This document shows, piece by piece, positions 44,227 through 54,114 of a stretch of DNA of 64,000 nucleotides. The notes beneath the pieces were generated by a model, which saw only the letters and a program-made list of their open reading frames with translations, ran no database searches and was not told where the DNA came from. The stretch is from Paenibacillus lutimineralis (lineage in GTDB: Bacteria > Bacillota > Bacilli > Paenibacillales > Paenibacillaceae). How positions within the stretch are numbered: position 1 is the first letter of the stretch; each line of letters begins with the position of its first letter. Location of the stretch: the NCBI RefSeq assembly GCF_003991425.1, contig NZ_CP034346.1:276001-340000 (forward strand), in the 5' to 3' direction. The position numbers and the translations under genes were made by a program.

Positions 44227-45804
44227 ATGTTAACAACAGCAGCTCGCAAGACGGCTTGGGGAAAGCTGAGAATGTGTGGAACGGTTTTGATGCTTACGGC
44301 AAGTATGGTGCTGGGAGGTATTGGCTTGGAGGGAGCAACAACCTATGCTGCGGGTGCGAACTACTATGTATCTCCGACCGGAAGTGACAGCAACTCAGGC
44401 ACAAGCACCAGCAAGGCGTGGAAAACCTTGCAGCATGCGGCTGACAGTGCAGGTGCGGGCGATACCGTATATGTCATGGACGGCGTGTATCAGCAGAAGC
44501 TGAAGATTACGCATTCCGGGTCGGCAGCGGAGGGGCCGATTACGTTCAAGAGTTATGCTCCTCAAACTGCTATTTTGGATGGAACAGGGCTATCTGTAGC
44601 GGATTCAGAGGGTCTGGTTGAAATTACTGATGCCAGTCATATTGTTCTTGAGGATTTCGAGATTCGCAATTTTAAAACCACTACCAAGGATAAAGTACCA
44701 TCAGGGATTCTGATCACCGGGGTCGGCAGCAACATTACAATTCGCAACAACTATATTCATGCGATTGAAAATAACGCAGCCCTGCGCAGTGATCTGTCCG
44801 GACGCGATGCGCACGGGATTGCGGTATACGGCACGAAGGCGCCCCAGTCGCTTAGCAATATTTCGATTGTTGGCAATACATTAAGCAACCTCATACTCGG
44901 CTCCAGCGAGTCGATGGTTGTCAACGGCAATGTGGATGGCTTCTTGATCGAAGGAAACGTCGTACATGACAATGACAACATCGGAATTGATGTGATCGGC
45001 TTTGAGGGCACATCGCCTAACTCTGCTTATGACCAGGCGCGTAATGGCATTATCAGAGAGAACCTGGTGTACAATATTACTTCGATTAACAATCCATCCT
45101 ACGGCAAGCCGGTGCCGAACGATTCTTACGGGGCGGACGGCATCTATGTCGACGGCGGCAAGGACACGATTATCGAACGCAATATGAGCTATAACAATGA
45201 TATTGGAATCGAGATTGCCAGCGAGCATAGCGGGAAGTCTACCAGCAATATTATGGTGAGGAACAATATAGTTGCGAACAATAATTACACGGGCATCGCT
45301 ATGGGGGGCTATGATAAGAAGCGCGGCTCTACCGTGAATTGCACGATCATCGGCAATACTTTGTACAAGAACGATACGAAGGGGTTGGATGGCGGACAGA
45401 TGCTGCTGCAATATGATACGAAGAACAATGTCATCAAGAATAATATTTTTGTAGCGAGCAGCTCCAAGCTGATGATCTCGAATCCATTTACCCAAAATAC
45501 CGGAAATCAGGTGGATTATAACCTGTATTATGTGACGGGCGGGGCCAACACGGCCAAATGGCAGTGGAAAAATGTGAGCTACACAGGATTTGCCGCTTAT
45601 AAATCAGGCACGTCCCTAGATAGCCACTCTGTATTTGCGGATCCGCTGCTCGTTGACCCGAACACTGGAAACTACACGCTCAGCGCCTCTTCCCCAGCGA
45701 TTGATGCAGGAGAGAATTTGGGCTCCATCGTGGGAGACAAGGACTACAAAGGAAGCGATCGCGTGAAAGGCGGCAATATAGATATTGGAGCAGATGAATA
45801 TTAA
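44227..45804 (+). CDS. Secreted right-handed parallel beta-helix protein
   Basis: 525 residues from ATG 44227 (AAAGGAGAGG). Signal peptide MLTTAARKTAWGKLRMCGTV to about residue 40 (TTYAAG), then GANYYVSPTGSDSNSGTSTSKAWKTLQHA, the start of the DUF1565/pectate-lyase-like beta-helix, with repeated N-x-I turn motifs (ITIRNNYIHAI, LSIVGNTLSNL, IIERNMSYNNDIGIEI, IMVRNNIVANNNYTGI). Such proteins bind or cleave acidic polysaccharides outside the cell. Same transcript as the sugar operon, so it may act on the polymer from which the imported sugar comes. No catalytic residues are assigned. Confidence 0.85.
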   Translation: MLTTAARKTAWGKLRMCGTVLMLTASMVLGGIGLEGATTYAAGANYYVSPTGSDSNSGTSTSKAWKTLQHAADSAGAGDTVYVMDGVYQQKLKITHSGSAAEGPITFKSYAPQTAILDGTGLSVADSEGLVEITDASHIVLEDFEIRNFKTTTKDKVPSGILITGVGSNITIRNNYIHAIENNAALRSDLSGRDAHGIAVYGTKAPQSLSNISIVGNTLSNLILGSSESMVVNGNVDGFLIEGNVVHDNDNIGIDVIGFEGTSPNSAYDQARNGIIRENLVYNITSINNPSYGKPVPNDSYGADGIYVDGGKDTIIERNMSYNNDIGIEIASEHSGKSTSNIMVRNNIVANNNYTGIAMGGYDKKRGSTVNCTIIGNTLYKNDTKGLDGGQMLLQYDTKNNVIKNNIFVASSSKLMISNPFTQNTGNQVDYNLYYVTGGANTAKWQWKNVSYTGFAAYKSGTSLDSHSVFADPLLVDPNTGNYTLSASSPAIDAGENLGSIVGDKDYKGSDRVKGGNIDIGADEY

Positions 45805-45830
45805 GGCAGCATTAGGCTAGTTAGCATAGA

Positions 45831-45858
45831 AACCTCCGCCATCGGGCGGAGGTTTTTT
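45831..45858 (+). terminator. Terminator of the sugar operon
   Basis: CCTCCGCC / GGCGGAGG stem with tetraloop, then TTTTTT. Confidence 0.9.
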
Positions 45859-45903
45859 GCGAGAAATAACGGCAATCAGAGGTATACAAAGCGTGGCATA
45901 ACA

Positions 45904-47799
45904 TCAATTTTTCCCATATTTCTGCTTATAGTGGCTCAGTGTAAGAAGCGGCCAGATATAACGGTAGCTATGATAATGGGAATAGAAGTGGCCAGGAAGA
46001 CCAGCACCTGTCGGATAGGTGCTCTTCCAGTCGTCTTCGTGCAGTAAGGCGATAAGCCTCTGTATTCCTTGATCAGTCTCTGATGTTGGCTGCGCTTGAA
46101 CGGCGATTAGCGCGTCCAACGCCCACGCGGTTTGAGAAGGTGTGCTCTCCCCTAAGGGCACATAACGCCGCAGTCGATCGCTTCGGCAAGATTCTCCCCA
46201 TCCGCCGTCCGGGTTCTGAATGTCCAAGAGCCAACGGACTCCATTTTGTAGAGTCTCATGGTTGGCAGAGAGGTCTACTGCTGCTAATCCGGTCAGCGCT
46301 GCCCAAGTCCCATAGATGTAACAGACGCCCCATCTTCCGTACCAGGAACCATCCTTCTCCTGATGTCCGATCAGCCACTCTGCTCCCTGCTTGATAAATG
46401 GGTATCGAATGTCCAGTCCAGTGAAGTTTCCCAGATACTCTAAGGTACGACCGGTCAAATCCGCCTCTGAGGGGTCAATGGCCGCCGACTTGGCACCGTC
46501 GATGGCGAGCCAGGTGAGCATTTCATTGTTTGTATCCTTCTCAAATGCGGGCCAGCCACCGTCTTTATTCTGCATAGAGAGAACCCAATTCAGTCCGCGA
46601 TTCCACGATTTTAGGTAGGAAGGATCGGTATTGGAGAAGCTTAGGATCGCCCGTAGAGCCGCAGTTGAATCATCCACATCAGGATTGATCGTATTGGTCT
46701 CTGAGAATCCCCAGCCCCCAGGCTGGGTTCCCGGATTGTGAATACTCCAATCAGCGGTCTTATGCTGTTGTCTAGGCAGTAGATACGCGGCGGCACGCCG
46801 GATCGCTGGATGATCAGCGGGAATCCCGGCCTCCTGCAAGGCGTAGGCCAGCAGTGCCGTATCCCATACTGTCGAAGGAGAGTTCTGTATCGTCGTTGTC
46901 CCGTCATAACGGAACTGCATATCGGTAAGCCCCTGAATGGCATCCGTGATCAGAGGATGCTGCTGCTCATAGCCCAGGGCCAGCAAGGCGAAGATCATGA
47001 GGATCGTACTGCTGGCGTAGCTGTATAGGGTGCCATCGGCTTCGATGCGCTTCAACATGAACTTCTCTGCTCTGGTTATCGCGGTCTCATGGATATGACG
47101 ACGAGTGCCGATCAGCCAGCCTAGACCCGTCTTAATGCTATCCTGCATCTCCTGGTATCCGCGGGGAAGTGGTTCTTCTACCTCATCTACGGGTCGCACT
47201 TGAAGATCTGACAGATTTGGCGTATGAGCGTTAGTAATCGAGAACTGCTTGTCGCCCATAATGAGCATCGGGATCAGGTGGATCCTTGAATATCCTGAGA
47301 AATCATATATATTGATCGGAAAATATTTAGGGAACAGTAGAATCTCTAGCGGGATCGATGAGATGGAAGCAGGCCACTTGCGCTGTCCGGTGATCGAGAG
47401 GATGGCTTTCGTTAGAATATTGGTGATTTTGCCGAGACCGCCTTTGGATAAAATATATCGTCTAGCCCGCTGGATAGGCTCGTCTGTTGTCTGGCTGTAC
47501 CCGGAGTAGAGCAGGGCATAATAAGCCTCAACCGAAGCGGACAAGTTCCCTTCCTCTTCATCGGTGAACAGTCTCCAGCAGCCATCGGGCTGCTGCGCAG
47601 CAAGAATCCGGTCATGCAGCTGCCGAATCAGCGCTTCATTCGGGACATCCAGCACTCGAAAGAGAATAATGACATAAGCATCGATGGCCGTCCCGTTCTC
47701 AAAGCAAAAATGCCAGGATCCATCCTGCCGCTGCTGCTCGATAAGCGCCGTCGTCAGCCGCTCTATTTCGTCATCTACTGCACTTCGCATATCGCACAT
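45904..47799 (-). CDS. sqhC: Terpene cyclase of the squalene-hopene/sporulenol synthase family
   Basis: 631 residues, near the 632 of Bacillus subtilis SqhC. Repeated QW motifs (QQPDGCWRLF, QNKDGGWPAFE, QEKDGSWYGRWG, QNPDGGWGE), and the DxDD proton donor motif in PDVDDSTAAL. The length and N-terminal start fit tetraprenyl-beta-curcumene cyclase, which forms sporulenol in spores, better than longer hopene synthases; this choice is inference. GGAGG ten bases before ATG 47799. Divergent from splA-splB; both are expected to be sporulation-related. Confidence 0.88.
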   Translation of the reverse strand: MCDMRSAVDDEIERLTTALIEQQRQDGSWHFCFENGTAIDAYVIILFRVLDVPNEALIRQLHDRILAAQQPDGCWRLFTDEEEGNLSASVEAYYALLYSGYSQTTDEPIQRARRYILSKGGLGKITNILTKAILSITGQRKWPASISSIPLEILLFPKYFPINIYDFSGYSRIHLIPMLIMGDKQFSITNAHTPNLSDLQVRPVDEVEEPLPRGYQEMQDSIKTGLGWLIGTRRHIHETAITRAEKFMLKRIEADGTLYSYASSTILMIFALLALGYEQQHPLITDAIQGLTDMQFRYDGTTTIQNSPSTVWDTALLAYALQEAGIPADHPAIRRAAAYLLPRQQHKTADWSIHNPGTQPGGWGFSETNTINPDVDDSTAALRAILSFSNTDPSYLKSWNRGLNWVLSMQNKDGGWPAFEKDTNNEMLTWLAIDGAKSAAIDPSEADLTGRTLEYLGNFTGLDIRYPFIKQGAEWLIGHQEKDGSWYGRWGVCYIYGTWAALTGLAAVDLSANHETLQNGVRWLLDIQNPDGGWGESCRSDRLRRYVPLGESTPSQTAWALDALIAVQAQPTSETDQGIQRLIALLHEDDWKSTYPTGAGLPGHFYSHYHSYRYIWPLLTLSHYKQKYGKN

Positions 47800-48001
47800 T
47801 TGCTTGGTACCTCCGGGGCCTCTTTTTAAGCATTATATGAAGAGGGTGAAGGGGAAATGAACGAGGGAATGCCGATTTATCGCAGCTATGAGAATCAAAA
47901 TCAAAATGTTTTGATGGAAAAAGGGAACATAATTACCAGCTTGAATGGGAAGATTTTAAGGAATGGACACTTATTTTAGAAAAGCGAAGGGGATGGTGAG
48001 C

Positions 48002-48259
48002 ATGTCCGGAACACAAGGGACTTATCAGGCAGGAGATGTTGTTTATGTATTTTACCGCAACCCGCATACGCAAGATGTGGCCAATATTCAGCAAGCTGCA
48101 GTTATAAACAGTCCGGAGCAGCCCGGCGAGCTAGCCGTATTTCTGTATGAGACGTATTATCCTTTATCAAGCGATATGGCGATCTATCCGACAGCCGCCG
48201 AGGCGGAGCAGGCCTATGCCTATTATTTTGGTTCTGATCAAGAGGAGAGCTTTGAATGA
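48002..48259 (+). CDS. splA: SplA-like regulator of spore photoproduct lyase
   Basis: 85 residues from ATG 48002 with GAAGGGGATGGTG upstream. Contains YQAGDVVYVFYRNPHTQDVANIQQAAVI, the SplA-type core. SplA modulates expression of spore photoproduct lyase in Bacillus. Overlaps splB by four bases (ATGA), so coupled. Confidence 0.85.
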   Translation: MSGTQGTYQAGDVVYVFYRNPHTQDVANIQQAAVINSPEQPGELAVFLYETYYPLSSDMAIYPTAAEAEQAYAYYFGSDQEESFE

Positions 48260-49281
48260 AGCCTTTTATGCCCAAGCTTGTTTATTTTGAACCGGATGCT
48301 CTGGAATACCCGCTCGGACAAAAGCTGTTGAAGAAATTTGAACAAATGGATGTTGAAATTCGTCAGACTACTTCTCATAACCAGGTGCGCAATCTTCCCG
48401 GAGATAATGATTTCCAGAAATATCGGGTGGCCAAGTCGACCCTGGTCGTGGGGATTCGAAAGACATTAAAGTTTGATACGTCCAAGCCTTCGGCAGAATA
48501 TGCGATTCCTTTTGCTACCGGATGTATGGGGCACTGCCATTATTGCTATTTGCAGACAACCATGGGCAGCAAGCCGTATATTCGTACCTACGTCAATGTA
48601 GAGGAGATCCTGGAAGCCGCCGACAAGTATATGGCGGAACGGGCTCCGGACATCACCCGCTTTGAAGCATCCTGTACTTCGGATATTGTAGGGATTGACC
48701 ATCTTACGCATACCTTAAAGCACGCCATAGAACATTTCGGCAAATCTGAACTTGGGAGACTGCGATTTGTTACGAAATTCCATCATGTCGATCATTTGCT
48801 GGATGCCAATCATCAAGGCAAGACCCGATTTCGCTTTAGTGTGAATGCCGACTATGTCATTAAAAACTTTGAACCTGGAACTTCGCCATTGCACTTAAGG
48901 ATTGAAGCGGCGGGAAAAGTGGCTAGAGCAGGATATCCGCTCGGATTTATTGTTGCCCCGATCTATCTCCATGAGGGATGGCAGGAGGGCTATTATCACA
49001 TGTTTGAACGCCTTGATTCCGAGCTGCCTGCCCATGTGCGGGATGATATTACGTTTGAATTCATACAGCACCGGTTTACGAAGCCGGCCAAGCGGGTGAT
49101 TGAGAAGAATTACCCTATGACCAAGCTGGAGCTGGATGAAGAGAAGAGAAGATACAAGTGGGGAAGATACGGAATCGGCAAGTACATTTATTCAAGAGAA
49201 GAGGAAGAAGATATAAAAAGCCATCTTTCCACTTACATGGAGAAATTCTTCCCGAAGGCCAAGCTGGAGTATTTTACTTGA
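48256..49281 (+). CDS. splB: Spore photoproduct lyase
   Basis: 341 residues. Radical SAM cluster C90-x3-C94-x2-C97 (ATGCMGHCHYCYLQ) and the hydrogen-donor Cys140 in RFEASCTSDIVG, matching Cys141 of the B. subtilis enzyme. Uses SAM and a 4Fe-4S cluster to revert 5-thyminyl-5,6-dihydrothymine in germinating spores. Supports a spore former. Last gene of the splAB pair. Confidence 0.95.
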   Translation: MKPFMPKLVYFEPDALEYPLGQKLLKKFEQMDVEIRQTTSHNQVRNLPGDNDFQKYRVAKSTLVVGIRKTLKFDTSKPSAEYAIPFATGCMGHCHYCYLQTTMGSKPYIRTYVNVEEILEAADKYMAERAPDITRFEASCTSDIVGIDHLTHTLKHAIEHFGKSELGRLRFVTKFHHVDHLLDANHQGKTRFRFSVNADYVIKNFEPGTSPLHLRIEAAGKVARAGYPLGFIVAPIYLHEGWQEGYYHMFERLDSELPAHVRDDITFEFIQHRFTKPAKRVIEKNYPMTKLELDEEKRRYKWGRYGIGKYIYSREEEEDIKSHLSTYMEKFFPKAKLEYFT

Positions 49282-49429
49282 CGAGGATCTGGTCAGGTGT
49301 GGAAACAGTAGAGACGAGCTCGAACTCGAATCTATGAACTTAGAGCGCTGGGGTTTCCGAAGTGGCAACTCTCACAATGGCGAATACCCGCCGTGGTGCT
49401 TTAGGAATGTCTCTGCGGAACACTAATAA

Positions 49430-49465
49430 TGCCCTTCCGACCTCCTATTGGGAGGCGAAAGGGCT
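49430..49465. terminator. Terminator between splB and ktrB-like gene
   Basis: GCCCTT-CG-CCTCC / GGAGG-CG-AAGGGC stem with short loop; serves convergent genes. Confidence 0.8.
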
Positions 49466-49487
49466 AAAAGCTTGCTTTCCCGCTCTA

Positions 49488-50862
49488 TTACCCCGAAATA
49501 ACTCTCTCCACAGGATAATGAATTTTCGGTTTCTTTTTCTTGCCTCCAATAATAAAGATGAACGATGTCAGACCGATTCTGCCAATGAACATGAGCAGCA
49601 TCAGCAGACATTTGGCAAAGGCGCTTAGCTCCGGTGTAATGCCTGTGGACATACCAACTGTACCAAAGGCAGAGCACACCTCCAAAATAATCGATATCAG
49701 TTGATGATGTGGATCCGTAATGTTGATAACAATAGCGGAGGTCCCGCACATTACAATGGCAAGTAGCATAATCGCCAGTGATTTCATAACATCATCCGGA
49801 TGAATCTCTCGATTGAAAATTTTGATCTCACGATTCCCTTTGACGTAGTTATACATAAATAAGATGCACACTGCAAAGGTCGTGGTTCGAATTCCTCCGC
49901 CTACAGAGTTTGGAGATCCACCAATGAACATGTAGATGCTCATGACAAGCAGGGTAGGCTCTGACAATTGAGTGATATCCATCGTCGTTAATCCGGCGCT
50001 TCTAGTTGAAGTGGATTGGAAGAACGAATAGAAGAACCTCTCATGCCATGACATTCCTTTAAAGTAATGCTGATATTCAAGCAAGAAGATAAGAATAGTC
50101 CCAATAACCAAAAGAATGAGATACGTCGATGTCGTTAATTTGGCAAATAGCGAGAAGCGAAATGGTGGAGCCTGCTTGTCCCTCCTTCTCGATAAAAAAG
50201 TCTTAATCTCAATCAGTACAGGGAATCCGATGGCTCCAAATATGATCAAGATACTGGTAACGACTTGTACAAAATAATCATTGGCAAAAGGCAGCAGCGA
50301 TTGTCCTGTAATATCCACCCCGGCGTTTGTCGTTGCACTGACGGATGCAAATAAACCTTGTAGGAAGGCTTCATGCCAGGTTGGGAAATAATTAAGGAAA
50401 TGAAATCCGAAAATAACAGCTCCAATGAGCTCAGTAAGTAAAATGATTCTTAGAATTTCCTTGATAAATTGAACCAGTCCTGATAATTGAAACTGGTTGT
50501 TGTCAATCATGATAAGCTGCCGTTCGCGCAGTCCAATCTTCCGTCCGATGAGGATCCAGAAGAAGGTGCTCATCGCCATAATCCCAAGACCACCGAATTG
50601 TAGCACCAACATAATGATGAAGTATCCAAATACACTAAACGTGTCTGCAACATTCAGTACAGCAAGCCCTGTGTCGCTTACTACGCTAACTGCAGTGAAT
50701 ACCGTATCAAAGAAGCTTACCTCCGTGCCGCGTCGATATACACCTGGAAGGCTGAATAATCCAACAGATATTGTTACAGCCAGTAAATAATAGCCGGATA
50801 TAACCTGTGCAGGTGAGCGTTTTTTCTAGCCAACCTCGCATTTTACTAAGTAGGGCCAACAA
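49488..50862 (-). pseudogene. ktrB: KtrB/TrkH-family K+ uptake subunit, frameshifted at a poly-A tract
   Basis: The frame from the TAG at about 50828 down to 49488 encodes the K+ channel core, including SATTNAGVD and GGSPNSVGGGIRTTT selectivity loops and FGTVGMSTGI. The natural start lies in another frame: TTG 50862 (GGAGG five bases before) or ATG 50841 gives LLALLSKMRGWLEK, and the next residues KRSPAQVISGYYLLAVTISV are read only after skipping one A in the run of six A at 50820-50825. With five A the protein would be continuous and about 457 residues. So the gene is broken, phase-variable, slips during expression, or the base is an assembly error. KtrB needs KtrA, not seen here. Confidence 0.8.
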
Positions 50863-50886
50863 CGTATCCTCCAATTCATATATCGT

Positions 50887-50927
50887 AAAAAGAAGCCAAC
50901 GAAAGAGATTACTCTTCCGACAGCTTC
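50887..50927 (-). terminator. Leader terminator upstream of ktrB
   Basis: Minus strand GAAGC..CGGAAGAG / CTCTTTCG..GCTTC stem with TAAT loop then TTTTT, 25 nt before the start. Between promoter and start, so it is an attenuator of unknown signal. Confidence 0.65.
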
Positions 50928-50972
50928 AAAGGAAGTGTTAGTTCCATCCATGATCTTAATCGAATCGTGTTT

Positions 50973-51001
50973 ATCATACTCTCTGTTTTTCAGCTTGTAA
51001 A
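50973..51001 (-). promoter_or_regulatory. Promoter of ktrB
   Basis: Minus strand TTTACA (51001-50996), 17-nt spacer, TATGAT (50978-50973). Confidence 0.6.
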
Positions 51002-51091
51002 GAGGAGTAAATAACAGTGCTTGTTAAAGGAAAATAGGCTTCCTTGTAGAATATAAAAAAGCGATTTCTAACAAAAAATACGGAGGACACG

Positions 51092-52036
51092 TTGCAAGTC
51101 AACGTAATACATAAAATGCGAGTAGACCGATTACTCTCCATGTTACTCATTATCTCAAACAAAGGGTTGGTTACAGGCAAAGAGCTTGCAGAACATTTTG
51201 AGGTCTCATTACGAACCATTTACAGGGATATAGAAAAATTAGGCGAAGCTGGTATTCCGGTCGCATCCATGGGTGGCAAGGGTGGAGGCTATTACATTAT
51301 GGAGAACTATAATGTGGACAATCTTTTTTTGAAGAAAGATGAAGCTTCTACGTTCATGGCGATCATGAATAACTTAAATTTCCTGTTTGGGAAAAACGCA
51401 CAGTTTAATGATATGGTTTTAAAGATCGAGAATACGTATAACCGAGAAAAGAATACCGATAAGCTGAGCATTAACATGTCCCATTTCAGTATGGAAAATG
51501 AATTAAAGGAATACTTGTTTCTGATGAACCAAGCCATTGAAGAAAATAAGCTGATGGTATTTGATTATTGCAACAGACAAATGGAGTATTCCGAAAGAAT
51601 AGTAGAGCCATTTCAAATCGCTTTTTCTTCCGGTCAATGGTATTTGGTTGGGTTTTGCAGGTACCGAGATGACTACAGAAGGTTTAAGCTTGTGCGGATC
51701 AGGAATTTAAGGATGGGTGAGGACTTCGAGAAAAGAGATATTTCAAAAGAAGAAATCGAGGAGATATTTGAGGAAAGTTACCGCAGGTCCAGTATTCAGG
51801 TTACTTTGAAATTTTCCAATCGAATGGGTAAGCAGCTGACCGAGTATTTTCAAGAGGAGAATATTCAACAAACGGAGGATAACCAATACATTGTTGTAGA
51901 TCATTTTCCGTATGAGGAAGGATTACTCAAATATATTTTAAGCTTTGGCAAGGAATGCGAGATCATAGAGCCCCGTTATTTAAGGGATGAGTTACGAGAA
52001 TACGTAAAAGAATTATTGCACCTATACAATGGCTGA
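51092..52036 (+). CDS. WYL-domain transcriptional regulator (YafY family)
   Basis: 314 residues from TTG 51092 (GGAGG six bases before). N-terminal HTH (LLSMLLIISNKGLVTGKELAEHFEVSLRTIYRDIEKL), then a WYL ligand domain (SSGQWYLVGFCRYRDDYRRFKLVRI) and C-terminal WCX region. Divergent from the ktrB-like gene. Ligand and targets unknown; DUF2785 downstream may be one. Confidence 0.88.
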   Translation: MQVNVIHKMRVDRLLSMLLIISNKGLVTGKELAEHFEVSLRTIYRDIEKLGEAGIPVASMGGKGGGYYIMENYNVDNLFLKKDEASTFMAIMNNLNFLFGKNAQFNDMVLKIENTYNREKNTDKLSINMSHFSMENELKEYLFLMNQAIEENKLMVFDYCNRQMEYSERIVEPFQIAFSSGQWYLVGFCRYRDDYRRFKLVRIRNLRMGEDFEKRDISKEEIEEIFEESYRRSSIQVTLKFSNRMGKQLTEYFQEENIQQTEDNQYIVVDHFPYEEGLLKYILSFGKECEIIEPRYLRDELREYVKELLHLYNG

Positions 52037-52157
52037 CATAATGATGTCAGTCGTTTTGTTTTATGGTAGAGGTATACACGGATTCATAAGGATTCATCAT
52101 GATGAACCGAAAGATTGTGATAGAGGAGATAATCAGTATGTTAAAGGGGATGGAATT

Positions 52158-53009
52158 GTGAACGATACAAGGATGAAACTCATGACGGACCTGCAAAGAA
52201 TTGAGAAGGAGCATTACCAGCTTCGTGAAGGTGAGCAGCTGCAGGATTTTCTTACTTTGATGCTGCAATACATTGGGGACCCTCAGCCGGAATTGCGAGA
52301 TGATCTGATCTGTACGACATTTTATGAATGGTTTCATGACGAGAACATGTTGACGGAAACGGAGTTGCACCGTCTTTTGGATGTTCTGACCGATGAGCAG
52401 CATTTGTTCTATCAGATTGGCAGCGTGGATGATCCGTCTGTATTTACAAGAGCATTCTCCATTCTGCCCATTGCGTTGATTACGGAACGCCATAGAAAAC
52501 AGCCTTTTCTGGATCAAGCCGAATATCAGCATCTTAAGCATTCAGTGCTTCGCTATTATAAGGAGGAAAAGGATCTGCGCGGTTATCTACCGGAAGGAGG
52601 TTGGGCCCACAGTGCGGCACACGGTGCAGATGCTTTGGAGGAGCTGGTTCAGTGTCCAGAGAGCGATGCAGCGCTACAGCATGAAGTACTTGCTGCGATT
52701 CAAGGGAAGTTACATAACGGGATGCAAATTTTTTGCGAAGAGGAAGATGAGCGGATGGCCACAATCGTGGATACCATGATTGACAGAAGTCTACTCCCGC
52801 AGCAGGAGATCGCTGACTGGATCAGTGGGTTGACACATTGCGCTGAATTGCCGCAAAGCCGTGGTCCGAGGATCGCCCGTGTAAATAGTAAAAACTTTCT
52901 CCGCAGCCTTTACTTCAGAAGAGGGAAGATCAGCCGTGGAAGTGTCCTTGACACTGCCATCCTTGCAGGAGAGGCTAAATTGAACAGATTTGCCATAAGA
53001 GAAGATTGA
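52158..53009 (+). CDS. DUF2785 protein
   Basis: 283 residues from GTG 52158 with AAAGGGG eight bases before; the longer open frame to 52029 has no ribosome site. Helical-repeat protein with EGGWAHSAAHGADALEEL, the DUF2785 hallmark. Function unknown. An overlapping 7-codon ORF (ATG 52138 to TGA 52161, MLKGMEL) with its own AGAGGAGA site ends on the GTG, so the gene may be translated by coupling. Follows the WYL regulator. Confidence 0.75.
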   Translation: MNDTRMKLMTDLQRIEKEHYQLREGEQLQDFLTLMLQYIGDPQPELRDDLICTTFYEWFHDENMLTETELHRLLDVLTDEQHLFYQIGSVDDPSVFTRAFSILPIALITERHRKQPFLDQAEYQHLKHSVLRYYKEEKDLRGYLPEGGWAHSAAHGADALEELVQCPESDAALQHEVLAAIQGKLHNGMQIFCEEEDERMATIVDTMIDRSLLPQQEIADWISGLTHCAELPQSRGPRIARVNSKNFLRSLYFRRGKISRGSVLDTAILAGEAKLNRFAIRED

Positions 53010-53045
53010 ATTCAGTTTGTTGGAAGCTGCTTTTTCGGAAAGCTA

Positions 53046-53085
53046 ACGGCCCTCCTTCTGCCTTTTTGGCGGAGAGGGCTGTTTT
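53046..53085 (+). terminator. Terminator of the DUF2785 gene
   Basis: GGCCCTCC / GGAGAGGGCT stem with inner GCC/GGC, then TTTT. Confidence 0.75.
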
Positions 53086-53267
53086 AATGAGTATGTTTAG
53101 GAAAAGAGGTAAAGAATACAAGGCGATATCTAGCTCTACCCGTTCTTTTTCGAGTGAATTAGATAGCGAATTAAAGTGTAAAAGCCATATTGACTTCCTA
53201 GTTGCAAGTCAGATACGATGATCTGGTTGTAAGGGCTAGAATTGCTGCAGAGAGGATCAGAGTAGAT

Positions 53268-54104
53268 ATGAAAAAGAGAATTGCGGATATCGCTACGATA
53301 ATTGTTGGTGCCTTCTTATTTGCGTTGGCCGTCAACCTGTTTGTCATCCCGAATGAGTTCGGCGAGGGGGGCGTTACAGGGGTCACCATTATTCTGTATT
53401 ATTTGTTCCAGTGGTCTCCTTCCATCGTTAATATCATCATCAATGGTTTGCTGCTGCTTGTTGGCTACAAATTTCTGGATCGGCAGACGACGGTGTATAC
53501 GATTCTTGCCGTCGCTTTTAATTCACTGTTTCTACATTTAACAGAAGGCTGGACGATCGCTTCGCATGAGCTGACCATTAATGCGGTCTTCGCGGGTGTG
53601 CTAGTGGGGACCGGAATCGGCTTGATTGTACGGGTCGGGGGAACGACGGCAGGAACCGTCATTTTAGCCCGGATTGCTAATAAATTTCTCGACTGGAATA
53701 TCAGCTATGCGCTATTGTTCTTCGATTTGATCGTGGCCTTTTCCTCCTACTTTATTATTGGTCCGGAGAAACTGATGCTGACCATCGTCGCTTTGTATGT
53801 AGGCACCAAGGTGATGGACTTCATTATTGAAGGACTGAATCCTAAGAAGGCAATTATGATCATCTCAGAGAAGCAGAACGACATCGCCGAGATGGTCATT
53901 ACCGAGATGGACCGCGGAGTTACCGTGCTGTCGGGCCATGGGTACTATACGAAGAACCCGAAGGAAGTCCTGTATATCGTCATCAGCAAGCAAGAGGTAT
54001 CCACGCTGAAGAAGATCGTCAAATCCATCGATCAAGCTGCGTTTCTCACCATTCACGACGTACGCGATGTGTTCGGAGAGGGCTTTTTGGATATTTCGAA
54101 GTAA
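53268..54104 (+). CDS. YitT-family membrane protein
   Basis: 278 residues from ATG 53268. Five membrane helices (ADIATIIVGAFLFALAVNLF, VNIIINGLLLLVG, FAGVLVGTGIGLIVRVGGTTAGT, YALLFFDLIVAFSSYF) followed by the cytosolic DUF2179 domain (PKKAIMIISEKQNDIAEMVITE). Family common in Bacillota, with no proven transport substrate. The frame opens at 53202 without an initiation site. Confidence 0.88.
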   Translation: MKKRIADIATIIVGAFLFALAVNLFVIPNEFGEGGVTGVTIILYYLFQWSPSIVNIIINGLLLLVGYKFLDRQTTVYTILAVAFNSLFLHLTEGWTIASHELTINAVFAGVLVGTGIGLIVRVGGTTAGTVILARIANKFLDWNISYALLFFDLIVAFSSYFIIGPEKLMLTIVALYVGTKVMDFIIEGLNPKKAIMIISEKQNDIAEMVITEMDRGVTVLSGHGYYTKNPKEVLYIVISKQEVSTLKKIVKSIDQAAFLTIHDVRDVFGEGFLDISK

Positions 54105-54114
54105 GTGCAGTCTA

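Noticed and set aside
50863..51091. c-di-AMP (ydaO) riboswitch upstream of ktrB
   Set aside because: Only about 40 nt lie between promoter and terminator; no conserved ydaO core.
53006..53221. 71-codon open frame before yitT
   Set aside because: Overlaps the DUF2785 terminator and has no initiation signal.
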